From Streptomyces capitiformicae (GTDB lineage Bacteria > Actinomycetota > Actinomycetes > Streptomycetales > Streptomycetaceae), in assembly GCF_002214185.1 (NCBI RefSeq), contig NZ_CP022161.1, positions 9,183,486-9,247,485 on the forward strand: 64,000 bases of DNA, written 5' to 3'. The translations under genes were made by a program, and so were the position numbers. Of this stretch, positions 1-8,590 are shown one piece after another. Every line of letters starts with the position of its first letter. Position 1 is the first letter of the stretch. The notes beneath the pieces were generated by a model that was given only the letters and a program-made list of their open reading frames with translations, was not told the DNA's origin and did not search any database.

Positions 1-21
1 CTCTCAGGGAGGCAGCAAGGC

Positions 22-204
22 ATGGACGCGCCTCAGAACAGCCACAACAGCATGCGGCTGGTCGATATCTCCGAGATATCGCCAGCTCTGCTGGACGCGG
101 TGGCAGGGAAGGACACGGTGCTGGGTCATGCCGTGCGACGCCACCTCCAGGAGCAAGACGGCTCGTCCAGGACGACGGGCATCGTCTTCAACAGCGCGCT
201 GTGA
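22..204 (+). CDS. fxsA: FxSxx-COOH cyclophane RiPP precursor peptide 1
   Basis: A 60-residue peptide ending in FNSAL, which fits the F-x-S-x-x-COOH signature of Fxs precursors. In that family a radical SAM enzyme links the Phe ring to the Ser side chain three residues from the C-terminus, giving a strained cyclophane. The leader is charged and helical (LVDISEISPALLDAV, HAVRRHLQEQ), with no signal peptide and no protease cleavage motif that I recognise. The ATG at 22 is supported by GGGAGG at 7-12. The stop codon overlaps the GTG start of the maturase gene (GTGA at 201-204), so the two are translationally coupled. The promoter lies upstream of the window. The family call is firm; the mature product and its activity are unknown. 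Confidence 0.9.
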   Translation: MDAPQNSHNSMRLVDISEISPALLDAVAGKDTVLGHAVRRHLQEQDGSSRTTGIVFNSAL

Positions 205-1454
205 TCACGGTGGAAGCCGGGGCCGGGGGCTTACCTCAAGTCCCTTTCCGGCAATTCCTTCTGAAAATACATAGTTTATGCAATTTGTCCTGTGACTACT
301 GCTATGTGTACTTCGCCGCCGACCAGAGCTGGCGCAGACGCCCCGGAGTGATGGCTCTCGACACCGTGCGGCAGGCCGTGGACCGCATCGCCGAACACGC
401 CCGTGAGCACCGGCTCCCCATGGTGCGGATCATCCTCCACGGGGGTGAACCCCTGCTGGTCGGCAAGGCGCACCTCGGCGAACTGCTCACCGTCCTCGCC
501 GAGCGCCTCGCCCCGGAAGTGGAGGTGCGCTGCTCGCTCCAGTCGAACGGCACCCTCCTCGACCACGACTTCCTCGAACTGCTGCTCCGCCATCGGGTCG
601 GCGTGGCGGTCAGCCTGGACGGTTCCCCCGTGGCCCACGACCGGCACCGGAGATTCGCCAACGGCCGCCCCAGCCACGCACGTGTGGCCGGGGCGCTGCG
701 GCTGCTGAACAACCCTCGCCACAGGGAACTGTTTGTCGGGCTGCTGTGCACCGTGGACCTTGCCAACGACCCCGTCGAGACCTACGAGGCACTGCTGGAG
801 TTCAGCGCACCCCGCGTCGACTTCCTTCTGCCGCACGGCACTTGGGAGTATCCGCCACCGGGCCTCGGACACCGCGAGGTTCCTCCGGCGCGGCCCCCGG
901 CCGACGGGCCACCGGACGAGCCGACACCGTACGCCCAGTGGCTGGCCGCCGCGTTCGACCGGTGGTTCGACGCGCCGCGCAAGGAGACCCGGGTGCGGAT
1001 GTTCGAGGAGATCATCTCAGGAGTGCTCGGGGGCGCCGTGCACACCGAGGCGTTCGGGCTCGCTCCGGTGGATCTCGTCGTCGTCGATGCCGACGGGACC
1101 ATGCAGCACTCCGACTCACTGAAGGTCGTGGCGGAGGGGGCACCCGAAACGGGTTTGGACATATTCCGGCACTCCTTCTCGGACGCGCTGACCACCGAGA
1201 CCGTACGGCGCCGACAGGCCGGGCTCCTCGGCCTCGGCAAGGTCTGCCGCGCATGCGCCCTCGTACAGGTCTGTGGCGGTGGCCTCTACACGCACCGCCA
1301 TCACCACACCGAGGGCTTCGCCAATCCCTCGGTCTACTGCCGTGATCTCGCCGACTTCATCACCCACGTCCGCTCCCGGCTCAGCACGGCGCTGGCGCAC
1401 CCCGACGGAACGCCGGAGGCACTCGGGCCGCACCATCCGTCAGCTCCGTCCTGA
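201..1454 (+). CDS. fxsB: FxsB radical SAM/SPASM cyclophane-forming maturase 1
   Basis: A 417-residue radical SAM enzyme expected to install the Phe-Ser crosslink in the adjacent precursor. The SAM cluster motif CNLSCDYC is at residues 27-34 (Cys27, Cys31, Cys34), and the HGGEPLL motif follows at about residue 80. A C-terminal SPASM-type cysteine cluster (CRACALVQVCGGG, then YC near residue 383) would bind auxiliary iron-sulfur centres. The GTG start overlaps the fxsA stop. Codon 11 (231-233) is TTA, the rare leucine codon read by bldA tRNA in Streptomyces, so translation may be tied to development. The protein is clearly homologous to FxsB2 at 12926-14152, but the two have diverged well beyond a recent duplication. 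Confidence 0.92.
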   Translation: MITVEAGAGGLPQVPFRQFLLKIHSLCNLSCDYCYVYFAADQSWRRRPGVMALDTVRQAVDRIAEHAREHRLPMVRIILHGGEPLLVGKAHLGELLTVLAERLAPEVEVRCSLQSNGTLLDHDFLELLLRHRVGVAVSLDGSPVAHDRHRRFANGRPSHARVAGALRLLNNPRHRELFVGLLCTVDLANDPVETYEALLEFSAPRVDFLLPHGTWEYPPPGLGHREVPPARPPADGPPDEPTPYAQWLAAAFDRWFDAPRKETRVRMFEEIISGVLGGAVHTEAFGLAPVDLVVVDADGTMQHSDSLKVVAEGAPETGLDIFRHSFSDALTTETVRRRQAGLLGLGKVCRACALVQVCGGGLYTHRHHHTEGFANPSVYCRDLADFITHVRSRLSTALAHPDGTPEALGPHHPSAPS

Positions 1455-1781
1455 GCCGGGGTGCGACTCGGGGGCGGGGGCATGGCCAATGCGGCACCCC
1501 ATGAACAAGCACACGGTGAACAGGAGTTGGGCGTGGAGATCGGGGGAAGCATGGATTCGGGCCCTGCCTGAAGGGGGCCCGTCCGGCCGGACAGGGGTAT
1601 CGTTCTCTGTCTCGGCACGACTCAACCAAGGCTATGGCTGAGGGGTACCGGTTGGGGGGTGAGGAGGTGTGGGAGGCAGCCGAAGCGTGTGCACTTCCGC
1701 CGGAATCGGCCACCTTCCGAGGCGCGAGAACCCATTCACCCCGCGATAGGGACCCCGTGAACGCGGCACGTCGGGGGCTCG
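1455..1781. other. Intergenic region between fxsB1 and fxsC1
   Basis: About 327 bases with no convincing gene. A perfect 12-base palindrome, GTCCGGCCGGAC, sits at 1581-1592 and its flanks add a few more complementary bases, so it may be a weak terminator or an operator. A 29-codon reading frame at 1482-1571 has no recognisable features and is not called. The gap suggests that fxsC1-fxsT1 may have its own promoter. Confidence 0.5.
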
Positions 1782-3101
1782 TTGGAACCATACTTCTTCC
1801 TGAGCTATGCGCGCAGGCGCGGACCGCGGGTCCTCGTCAAGCGGTTTTACGACGATCTGTGCGCGGAACTGCGGCGATTACGCAAGGGCAATCCCATGCC
1901 CTCCGACCGACCGTTTCTCGACGTCCAGTCCATTCAGGTGGGCCAGGACTGGAACGCGGCCCTCGGCGATGCTCTCGGCAACTGCCGCACCATGGTGGCC
2001 CTGTATACGAACGACTACTTCAGAAGCGACTTCTGCGGCCGCGAATGGAAGGCCTTCGAGGACCGGCAGCGCAGTCACAGAGAAGTGGCGGGAGTGGATG
2101 CGAAGGCTCTCATCCCCGTCCTGTGGGAGCCCGTACAGAGCATTCCGCCCGGCGCGGCCCACATCCAGTACGACAACCTCGCGTTCGGCGAGAACTACGC
2201 GCAATCAGGGCTGCGGCGCATCCTGGCGGCCGACCCGGGCGGCGGGGAGTACCGTCGTATCGTCAACCTCCTCGCGCGGCAGATCCTCGTCTCCGCCGAA
2301 CACTTCCGCATACCGGCCGTAAGCGGTCTGGACCTCACCGCACCGGAATCCGCCGGTCCGTTCCCGTCCGCCGCCGACCGGGCGGAGCCTGGCAGCCACG
2401 CCCTGCTGCTCGTCGCCGCCCGCACCTCCGCGAGCGCCCACAAGTGGCCAAAGGACCCGGGGTGCCACGGGGAGAGCCCCACCGACTGGAATCCCTACCA
2501 CGCCGAATCCGCAGAGCCAGTGGCCAGGAGAGCGAGCCAGCTCCTGGAGGAGCGCGGCTTCACCGTACGGACCGAGGTCGTCTCGGATGTGCTTGGCGCC
2601 ACCCTGGACGAGGCCCGTGGGCAGGGACAGGTCGCGGTCCTCCTGGTGGAGGCGCAGGCCGCCGCGGACGAACCGTTCGGAAGAGCCCTCCGCGCCTACG
2701 ACCGGAGCAACCATCCGGGCAGCGCGGCCGTGGTTCCGTGCGGTCAGGACGAGGCGGGTGACGGACCCCAGAGCAAGGCCTATTGGGAGGCGGTCCGGGG
2801 CGTCTTCCCGTTCAACTGGTCGAAAGGAGCCGGGGATCCCCTGCCCCTGCTCCAATCAGGGATCGGCTCGGACCAGTTCGACGGGGCACTCCACGCCGTT
2901 GTGGTAAAGGTGCAGAACCATCTCTTCTCCTTCCAGGAGACGCTCAAGCTCAGCTCCCTGGAGAGCGACCAGATCACGTCCACATCGCTCCCCGTCCTGA
3001 GCACAGTGGCCGTCCCACCCGACCAGACGAAGCCCGCTCCGCCGACACCTGCCCGCCCCGCCTCCGATCCGATTCTCTTAGAGCAGGAGCAGGACAGATG
3101 A
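1782..3101 (+). CDS. fxsC: TIR-like protein FxsC 1
   Basis: A 439-residue protein of the FxsC family, a constant partner in FxSxx-COOH loci. The N-terminal half begins EPYFFLSYARR and continues with FYDDL, a TIR-like fold start (hydrophobic strand, then S-Y-A-R). A second domain starts near residue 200 (LLLVAARTSA) and has a conserved W-NPY segment. The TTG start at 1782 is chosen because an in-frame stop lies at 1758-1760 and the paralogue reads LEQPYFFLSYARR at the same point. TTA codons occur at codon 33 (1878-1880) and codon 433 (3078-3080). The stop overlaps the fxsT1 start (ATGA at 3098-3101). Whether the TIR-like fold hydrolyses NAD, binds nucleotides or only mediates interactions cannot be told by eye. 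Confidence 0.85.
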   Translation: MEPYFFLSYARRRGPRVLVKRFYDDLCAELRRLRKGNPMPSDRPFLDVQSIQVGQDWNAALGDALGNCRTMVALYTNDYFRSDFCGREWKAFEDRQRSHREVAGVDAKALIPVLWEPVQSIPPGAAHIQYDNLAFGENYAQSGLRRILAADPGGGEYRRIVNLLARQILVSAEHFRIPAVSGLDLTAPESAGPFPSAADRAEPGSHALLLVAARTSASAHKWPKDPGCHGESPTDWNPYHAESAEPVARRASQLLEERGFTVRTEVVSDVLGATLDEARGQGQVAVLLVEAQAAADEPFGRALRAYDRSNHPGSAAVVPCGQDEAGDGPQSKAYWEAVRGVFPFNWSKGAGDPLPLLQSGIGSDQFDGALHAVVVKVQNHLFSFQETLKLSSLESDQITSTSLPVLSTVAVPPDQTKPAPPTPARPASDPILLEQEQDR

Positions 3102-6100
3102 CCGATGACGACCGTGGCCGGGGCACCATCATCACCTTCTACTCCTTCAAGGGCGGCACGGGCCGCACCATGGCGCTCGTCAACACCGCCTGGATCCTCG
3201 CGAGCAACGGTCTGCGCGTCCTCGTCGTCGACTGGGACCTCGAAGCGCCCGGACTGCACACCTACCTCCAGCCCCTGCTGGCCGACCCCGAGCTCACCGA
3301 GAGCGCCGGCGTCATAGAGATGGTCAGTTCCTTCGCACGGCATGCCGTCGCGCAGCGGGTGGGCTCGGGGGTGTCCGACGCGGGCGCCAGCGCACCGCCC
3401 CCGCCGAAGGGCGACCTGCCCGACGCCCCCGGCCACCGGGAGCAGGCCCGCGTCGACCGCTACGTCGTCGGTACCGAACTGCGCCTGCCAGCGGGCGGAA
3501 AACTCGACCTCCTGCCCGCGGGCGTGCAGGACGCCGACACCTACGCGGTCAAGGTCAGCACCTTCGACTGGGGCGCGTTCTACCGCATGGGCGGCCCCGA
3601 CTTCCTCACTGCCCTGCGCGACGACATGGCCGCGCGGTACGACTACGTCCTCATCGACAGCCGGACCGGCCTCAGCGACACCGCGAGCATCTGCACGATC
3701 GTCATGCCGGACATCGTCGTGGACTGCTTCACCCTCAGCCGACAGGGCATCAACGGCGCCGCCCACGTGGCACGTGCCATCCGCCTCAACTCCCACGCCC
3801 GACGCGACATCCGTATCGTCCCCGTCCCCATGCGCGTCGAGGACGCCGGGCGCGACCGCCTGGAGGCCGGCCGCTACCAGGCGCGGAGCCTGTTCGCGCC
3901 CTTCCTGGACTGGGTGCCGCCCGAGGAGCAGGACCAGTACTGGAGCAGCGTCGAGATACCGTACAAACCCAGCTACGCGTACGAGGAGATCCCCGCGACC
4001 GTCGGAGAGCGACGGCAGGACGGCACCCTCCTCGCCGCGTTCGAACGGCTGACCGCCCGGCTCACCGACAACCGGGTGACCCGCCTGAGCAACCTGCCCG
4101 AGCCCTACCGCCGTACCCTGCGCGCGGAGTACGAGCGCACCTCGCCGACCCTGCGCAAGGACTTCTACGTCAGTTACACGGCGACTGACCGGCTCTGGGC
4201 GGACTGGACCGTCAGCGTGCTGCGAGCCGCCGGCTACGAGGCGACGCTCGCTCCGATCGAGACGGACGGACTCGCCGACACGCCCCCCGCACCGACCGGC
4301 CTCGATCGCACGCTCGCCGGCGAGGGGCGCATGGTGGTGCTGCTCTCGCCGGAGTACACCGCCCATCCGCGGGCACGGGAGATCTGGCAGCAGATCAGCC
4401 GCCGTGACCCGGTCGGCCGAATCGGCATGGCCGTTCCCCTCCGTGTCGGCGACTCCCCGCCACCGCCGGAGTTCGCGCCCCCCTCGACGGTCAGTCTCGC
4501 CGGGGTCTCCGCCGAGGAGGCCGTGGCCCGACTGCTGACCAGCGTCGACCGCAGCGGCTCGACGGACCCGGCCTCCCGCCCGGCCACCGGGGGACTGACC
4601 GCCGCGGCCCGGTTGCCCGGCACTCCACCGCAGGTCATCGGCGGGCGGCCGCAACGCAACGTCGCCTTCACCGGCCGCCGGACGCTCATCGAACGGCTGC
4701 GCGACAGCCTGCTCGCCGGTACCACTGCCGTTCTGCCCCAGGCCCTCTACGGCCTCGGAGGTGTGGGGAAGACACAGGTCGCGCTCGAGTACGCGTACCG
4801 CTTCGAATCGGACTACGATCTCGTCTGGTGGATCAACGCCGCAGAGCCGACGCAGATCCGCCAGGACCTGAACACGCTGGCCGGGCATCTCGGTGTGCCC
4901 CTCGGTGGCAAGGACTTGACGGCCGTATGCAACGAGGTTCTGGACAAGCTACGGCGCGGCACCCCCCACGCGCGTTGGTTGCTCGTGTACGACAACGCCG
5001 AGAAGCCGGCCGACCTGGACGGTCTGGTTCCGGTCAGCGGGCCCGGTCACCACATCCTCATCACCTCGCGGAACCCGGCCTGGGCCGAACGCGCCGCACG
5101 CATCGAGGTCGATCTCTTCACCCGTGACGAGAGCGTCGCCCTGCTGCGCCGCTACAACCAGGCCCTCGAACCCGCCGAGGCGGCTCGGGTGGCCGAGGAA
5201 CTCGGGGACTTCCCGCTGGCCGTGAGCCTCGCCGCCGCGTCACTCCAGGAGTCGGCGATGCCCGTGGACACCTATGTGGAGATGCTCCGTACTCAGATGA
5301 CCGACATCCTGCGCAGCCAGTCTGCTCCCGATTACCCGACGTCGGCGGCGGCCAGCTGGTCACTCGACCGGCTGAAGACCCGCACGCCCGCCGCGGCCGC
5401 CCTGCTCCAACTGTGCGCGTTCTTCGGGCCCGACCCGATCCCACGGGACATGCTCAGCAGCCGGCCCGCCCTCGAACTCCTCGAACGCCACGACCCGAGC
5501 CTGTCCGACCCCCTGCTGATGAGCAGGCTGTACGGAGAGATCGTCCGCAACGGACTCGCCCAGGTGGACCAGCGGACCGACACCCTGACGCTGCACCGCC
5601 TCATCCAACGCGTGCTCCGCGATCAGCTCACCGTCGACGAGCAGACCGCCATGCGGGACCGCGCCCACGCCGTACTCGGCCAGGCCAACCCCAAGGACCC
5701 CGACGAGTCCGAGAACTGGCGACGCTACGCCGCCCTGCTGCCGCACCTGTGGCCCACCCGGGCCGAGGAGAGCGACAGCCTCCCGGTACGGCAGTGGATC
5801 TGCGACACCGTCCGCTATCTGTGGCGCAGCGGCGACGCCGACACGGCCAACCGGACAGCCGAACGGGTGCTCGCCGCCTGGCTGCCCCGCCTCGGCGAGG
5901 ACGACGCGCTGGTGCTGCGCCTGCGCACCGAACTCGGCAACGCGCTGCGCGACCAGGGCCGCCTGGCGGAGGCGTACGACGTGACCCGCGACGCCCACGA
6001 GCGGGGCAGCCGGGTCCTCGGCGAGGACCACCCCTACACCCTCGGCGCGGCCTCCAGCCTCGGCGCCGACCTGCGCGGTGTCGGCCGGTACGCCGACGCC

Positions 6101-7129
6101 ATGGAGAGCGACCGCGAGAACCTGCGCCGCACCCGGCGGGTCTTCGGCGACAGCCATCCGCGTACGCTCATGGCGGCCAACAACCTCGCCGTGTCCGAGT
6201 TCCTGTCCGGCAACCGCCAGGCGGCCCGCGACACCAACCGGGAGATGCTCAAACAGTGGCGGGAGATCTCGGGGTCCGACCATCGCTCCACACTCAACTC
6301 CGCCGTGAACTACGCCCGGGACCTACGGGCTGCCGGGGCGTTCCGCGAAGCGCTCAAGCTCACCGAGGACACCTTGGAGCGCAGCCGGCACGCGCTGGGG
6401 CCCGACCACTTGATCACCTTCCGTGCCTCCCTCGGCGCCGCGATCCTGTACCGCAGGCAGGGCGAGTACGAGAAGGCGTACGCACTGACGAACGACACCT
6501 ACGAACAGGCACTCAAGCAGCTGGGCCCGGATCACCACGACACCCTGGCCATCGCGACGAACCTGAGCGCGGACCTCTACGACCGGGGAGAGTCGGTCCG
6601 GGGCCGCGAACTCGCCAAGGAGACCCTCAACCGCTACGAGCACCGGTTCGGTCCGGATCACGTCTTCACGCTCGCCTGCGCCAACAACCTCGCCATCCTG
6701 CTCCGGCTGACCGGCGAGCAGGGAGCCGCGCTGGAACTGTCGACTCACACAGTCGACCGCTTCCGTCGACTTCTCGGACCGAGCCATCCCTACACCCTCA
6801 CCTGCATGCTGAACCACGCGACGGACCTGTCCGAGAGCGGTGACCACGCACGAGCCGTGATGGTGGGCCGGGAAGCGTACGAGGGCCTCGGCGAGGTACT
6901 CGGCCCCAACCACTATCTCGCCATCGCCGCCGCCTCGAACCTCGCGGCCGAACTGCGCGGCGATGATTCGGAGGACGCCGAGCGGCTCCACGAGGAAGCG
7001 GGCCGGCTCCACGGCGAGGCGGAGCGCCGCGCCGTCGACAGCGGGGAACTCGGCGGTGACCACCCCATGACCCGGGCGGTCACCCGCTGGCAGCCCATCG
7101 ACGCGGACATCGAACCGGCGGTCACCTGA
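3098..7129 (+). CDS. fxsT: FxsT 1: KGGTGRT ATPase, TIR-like, NB-ARC and TPR protein
   Basis: A 1343-residue multidomain protein. Residues 1-300 form a ParA/MinD-like P-loop domain with the variant motif KGGTGRT (residues 18-24) and DWDLEAPG. A TIR-like segment (FYVSYTATDRLWADW) starts near residue 354. An NB-ARC/STAND ATPase follows, with P-loop GLGGVGKT near residue 552, a Walker B-like LLVYDNAE near 628 and LITSRNP as sensor. From about 935 to the end there are TPR repeats of the N-x-A-x-x-L type. This is the architecture of the FxSxx-system TPR protein, and resembles STAND proteins of bacterial immunity and signalling. The ATG at 3098 overlaps the fxsC1 stop. Its role in Fxs biology is not established; sensing the peptide or a trigger through the TPRs is an inference. 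Confidence 0.88.
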   Translation: MTDDDRGRGTIITFYSFKGGTGRTMALVNTAWILASNGLRVLVVDWDLEAPGLHTYLQPLLADPELTESAGVIEMVSSFARHAVAQRVGSGVSDAGASAPPPPKGDLPDAPGHREQARVDRYVVGTELRLPAGGKLDLLPAGVQDADTYAVKVSTFDWGAFYRMGGPDFLTALRDDMAARYDYVLIDSRTGLSDTASICTIVMPDIVVDCFTLSRQGINGAAHVARAIRLNSHARRDIRIVPVPMRVEDAGRDRLEAGRYQARSLFAPFLDWVPPEEQDQYWSSVEIPYKPSYAYEEIPATVGERRQDGTLLAAFERLTARLTDNRVTRLSNLPEPYRRTLRAEYERTSPTLRKDFYVSYTATDRLWADWTVSVLRAAGYEATLAPIETDGLADTPPAPTGLDRTLAGEGRMVVLLSPEYTAHPRAREIWQQISRRDPVGRIGMAVPLRVGDSPPPPEFAPPSTVSLAGVSAEEAVARLLTSVDRSGSTDPASRPATGGLTAAARLPGTPPQVIGGRPQRNVAFTGRRTLIERLRDSLLAGTTAVLPQALYGLGGVGKTQVALEYAYRFESDYDLVWWINAAEPTQIRQDLNTLAGHLGVPLGGKDLTAVCNEVLDKLRRGTPHARWLLVYDNAEKPADLDGLVPVSGPGHHILITSRNPAWAERAARIEVDLFTRDESVALLRRYNQALEPAEAARVAEELGDFPLAVSLAAASLQESAMPVDTYVEMLRTQMTDILRSQSAPDYPTSAAASWSLDRLKTRTPAAAALLQLCAFFGPDPIPRDMLSSRPALELLERHDPSLSDPLLMSRLYGEIVRNGLAQVDQRTDTLTLHRLIQRVLRDQLTVDEQTAMRDRAHAVLGQANPKDPDESENWRRYAALLPHLWPTRAEESDSLPVRQWICDTVRYLWRSGDADTANRTAERVLAAWLPRLGEDDALVLRLRTELGNALRDQGRLAEAYDVTRDAHERGSRVLGEDHPYTLGAASSLGADLRGVGRYADAMESDRENLRRTRRVFGDSHPRTLMAANNLAVSEFLSGNRQAARDTNREMLKQWREISGSDHRSTLNSAVNYARDLRAAGAFREALKLTEDTLERSRHALGPDHLITFRASLGAAILYRRQGEYEKAYALTNDTYEQALKQLGPDHHDTLAIATNLSADLYDRGESVRGRELAKETLNRYEHRFGPDHVFTLACANNLAILLRLTGEQGAALELSTHTVDRFRRLLGPSHPYTLTCMLNHATDLSESGDHARAVMVGREAYEGLGEVLGPNHYLAIAAASNLAAELRGDDSEDAERLHEEAGRLHGEAERRAVDSGELGGDHPMTRAVTRWQPIDADIEPAVT

Positions 7130-7149
7130 CCTGACGGCCGGCCGAGGCA

Positions 7150-7197
7150 GGCCCTGCGGGCGATCCTGTCCGCAGGGCCCACGTGGCTGTCACGTGG
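7150..7197 (+). terminator. Two adjacent hairpins after fxsT1
   Basis: A perfect 10-bp stem (GGCCCTGCGG at 7150-7159 with CCGCAGGGCC at 7170-7179, 10-base loop) is followed at once by a 7-bp stem (CCACGTG at 7179-7185 with CACGTGG at 7191-7197). There is no T-tract, as is usual in Streptomyces. It would separate the first C-T pair from the second. Confidence 0.65.
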
Positions 7198-7315
7198 CCG
7201 AACCCGGCACCACGGATCCTCGCGGGAGCCCCTGTCACGGGAACAGCAGTCGCCGAAACGTTCATTCGCCATTCGGCAGCATGTCTGAGAGCGGCGGCGG
7301 CAGGGTAGGACCTCG

Positions 7316-8560
7316 ATGCCGTCGGTGCGGCGCGGCACGGTGGGGGGCACCTTGGAGCAGCCGTATTTCTTTCTCAGCTACGCCAGGCGGGACGACCGGG
7401 CGGCTTATGTGGGGCGGTTCTACGACGACCTGCTGGAAGCCCTCGCCATGCCGGTGACGGGATCGGCCCGGCAGCCCGCCTTCCGTGACGTCAAGAACAT
7501 CATGCTCGGTGACCAGTGGCTTCTTGAACTGAGCCGTGCGGTGGGCTCGTGCCGGGCCATGGTCGCGCTCTACTCCCCGGCCTACTTCCGGAGCGAGTAC
7601 TGCGGCAAGGAGTGGACCCACTTCGCCGCCCGCGTGGAGCGCTACCACCAACTGACCTCCGTACAGCCCCGCGCACTGGTCCCGGTGATATGGGAACCCG
7701 TCCCGCAGAGCCGGATGCCCCTCGAGGTCCGGGCCATCCAGTACACCGAGGCGGGACTGGGGGAGAAGTACCTCAGACACGGGCTGCTGCATCTGATGCA
7801 GTCCGACCCCGGCGGGCCCGCGTACCAGCACGTCGTCGCGGAGCTGGCCGAGCGGGTGCGCAGGGCGGCGGAGCCGTTCAACCTGCCTGTCGACAGACCC
7901 CCGGCGTTCGACCTGTCGAAGGTCCGGGGCTGCTTCCCGCTCGCCGAGGCAAGAAAACTCACCGGCCACGTCCGGATCTTCGTCGCGGCCGGCACTGAGT
8001 CGAAGCTTCCGGTCGGACGTTCACACACCACGTACTACGGGGAGGGCCCATGCAAGTGGACGCCGTACAGTCCGCCGCGCGACCCGACCGTGGTGGAGCG
8101 GGCCGCGCAGGTCCTCTCCCTGGAGGGACATACCGCGAGCGCGGAGGCGGTGAACCGCGAGCTGAACAGCAAGCTGGAGCGGGCCCGCCACCTCAACCAG
8201 GTGTGTGTCCTGCTCGTGGACGCCTGGTCGGCGCGCGACGAACGGTACCGAGGTCCACTCGTCAGCTACGACAAGACGCACCACCCGACGACCGCGGTAC
8301 TCGTACCCTGCAACGAGAACGACATGGAGTCGGGTACGCACAACGCGGCCCTGTGGGACGCGGTCAGAGATGTCTTCCCACGGAACTGGCTGCGCCGCAA
8401 CGACCCCCGTGACCCGGTGTTCTGGGCGCCCGTCGACCAGCACGAGTTCGACGAGATGCTGGCCAGGGCCGTGGCCGTGACCCAGAACCGAATCGCCGTC
8501 AGCGGCCATGTCCGGCGACTGCCACCGGGCGCCCCACCCGGGGCGATGCCCCGGCTGTGA
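7316..8560 (+). CDS. fxsC: TIR-like protein FxsC 2
   Basis: Second FxsC-family protein, 414 residues from the ATG at 7316. The conserved part begins EQPYFFLSYARRDD, so the TTG at 7352, preceded by a G-rich stretch, is an equally possible start and would match the TTG start of fxsC1. It has the same two-part layout: an N-terminal TIR-like region with FYDDLLEA and YFRSEYCGKEW, then a C-terminal domain starting near residue 218 (RIFVAAGTES) with a W-PY segment. It lies 186 bases after fxsT1 and 30 bases before fxsT2. The two FxsC copies share motifs throughout but differ enough to be old paralogues or separate acquisitions. Confidence 0.85.
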   Translation: MPSVRRGTVGGTLEQPYFFLSYARRDDRAAYVGRFYDDLLEALAMPVTGSARQPAFRDVKNIMLGDQWLLELSRAVGSCRAMVALYSPAYFRSEYCGKEWTHFAARVERYHQLTSVQPRALVPVIWEPVPQSRMPLEVRAIQYTEAGLGEKYLRHGLLHLMQSDPGGPAYQHVVAELAERVRRAAEPFNLPVDRPPAFDLSKVRGCFPLAEARKLTGHVRIFVAAGTESKLPVGRSHTTYYGEGPCKWTPYSPPRDPTVVERAAQVLSLEGHTASAEAVNRELNSKLERARHLNQVCVLLVDAWSARDERYRGPLVSYDKTHHPTTAVLVPCNENDMESGTHNAALWDAVRDVFPRNWLRRNDPRDPVFWAPVDQHEFDEMLARAVAVTQNRIAVSGHVRRLPPGAPPGAMPRL

Positions 8561-8590
8561 TCCGTCGACCACGACTGCCCAGGAGACCGG

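Noticed and set aside
1482..1571. Possible 29-codon gene between fxsB1 and fxsC1
   Set aside because: It has an ATG after a G-rich stretch, but no family resemblance, no FxSxx end, and part of it overlaps the GC-rich palindromic region.
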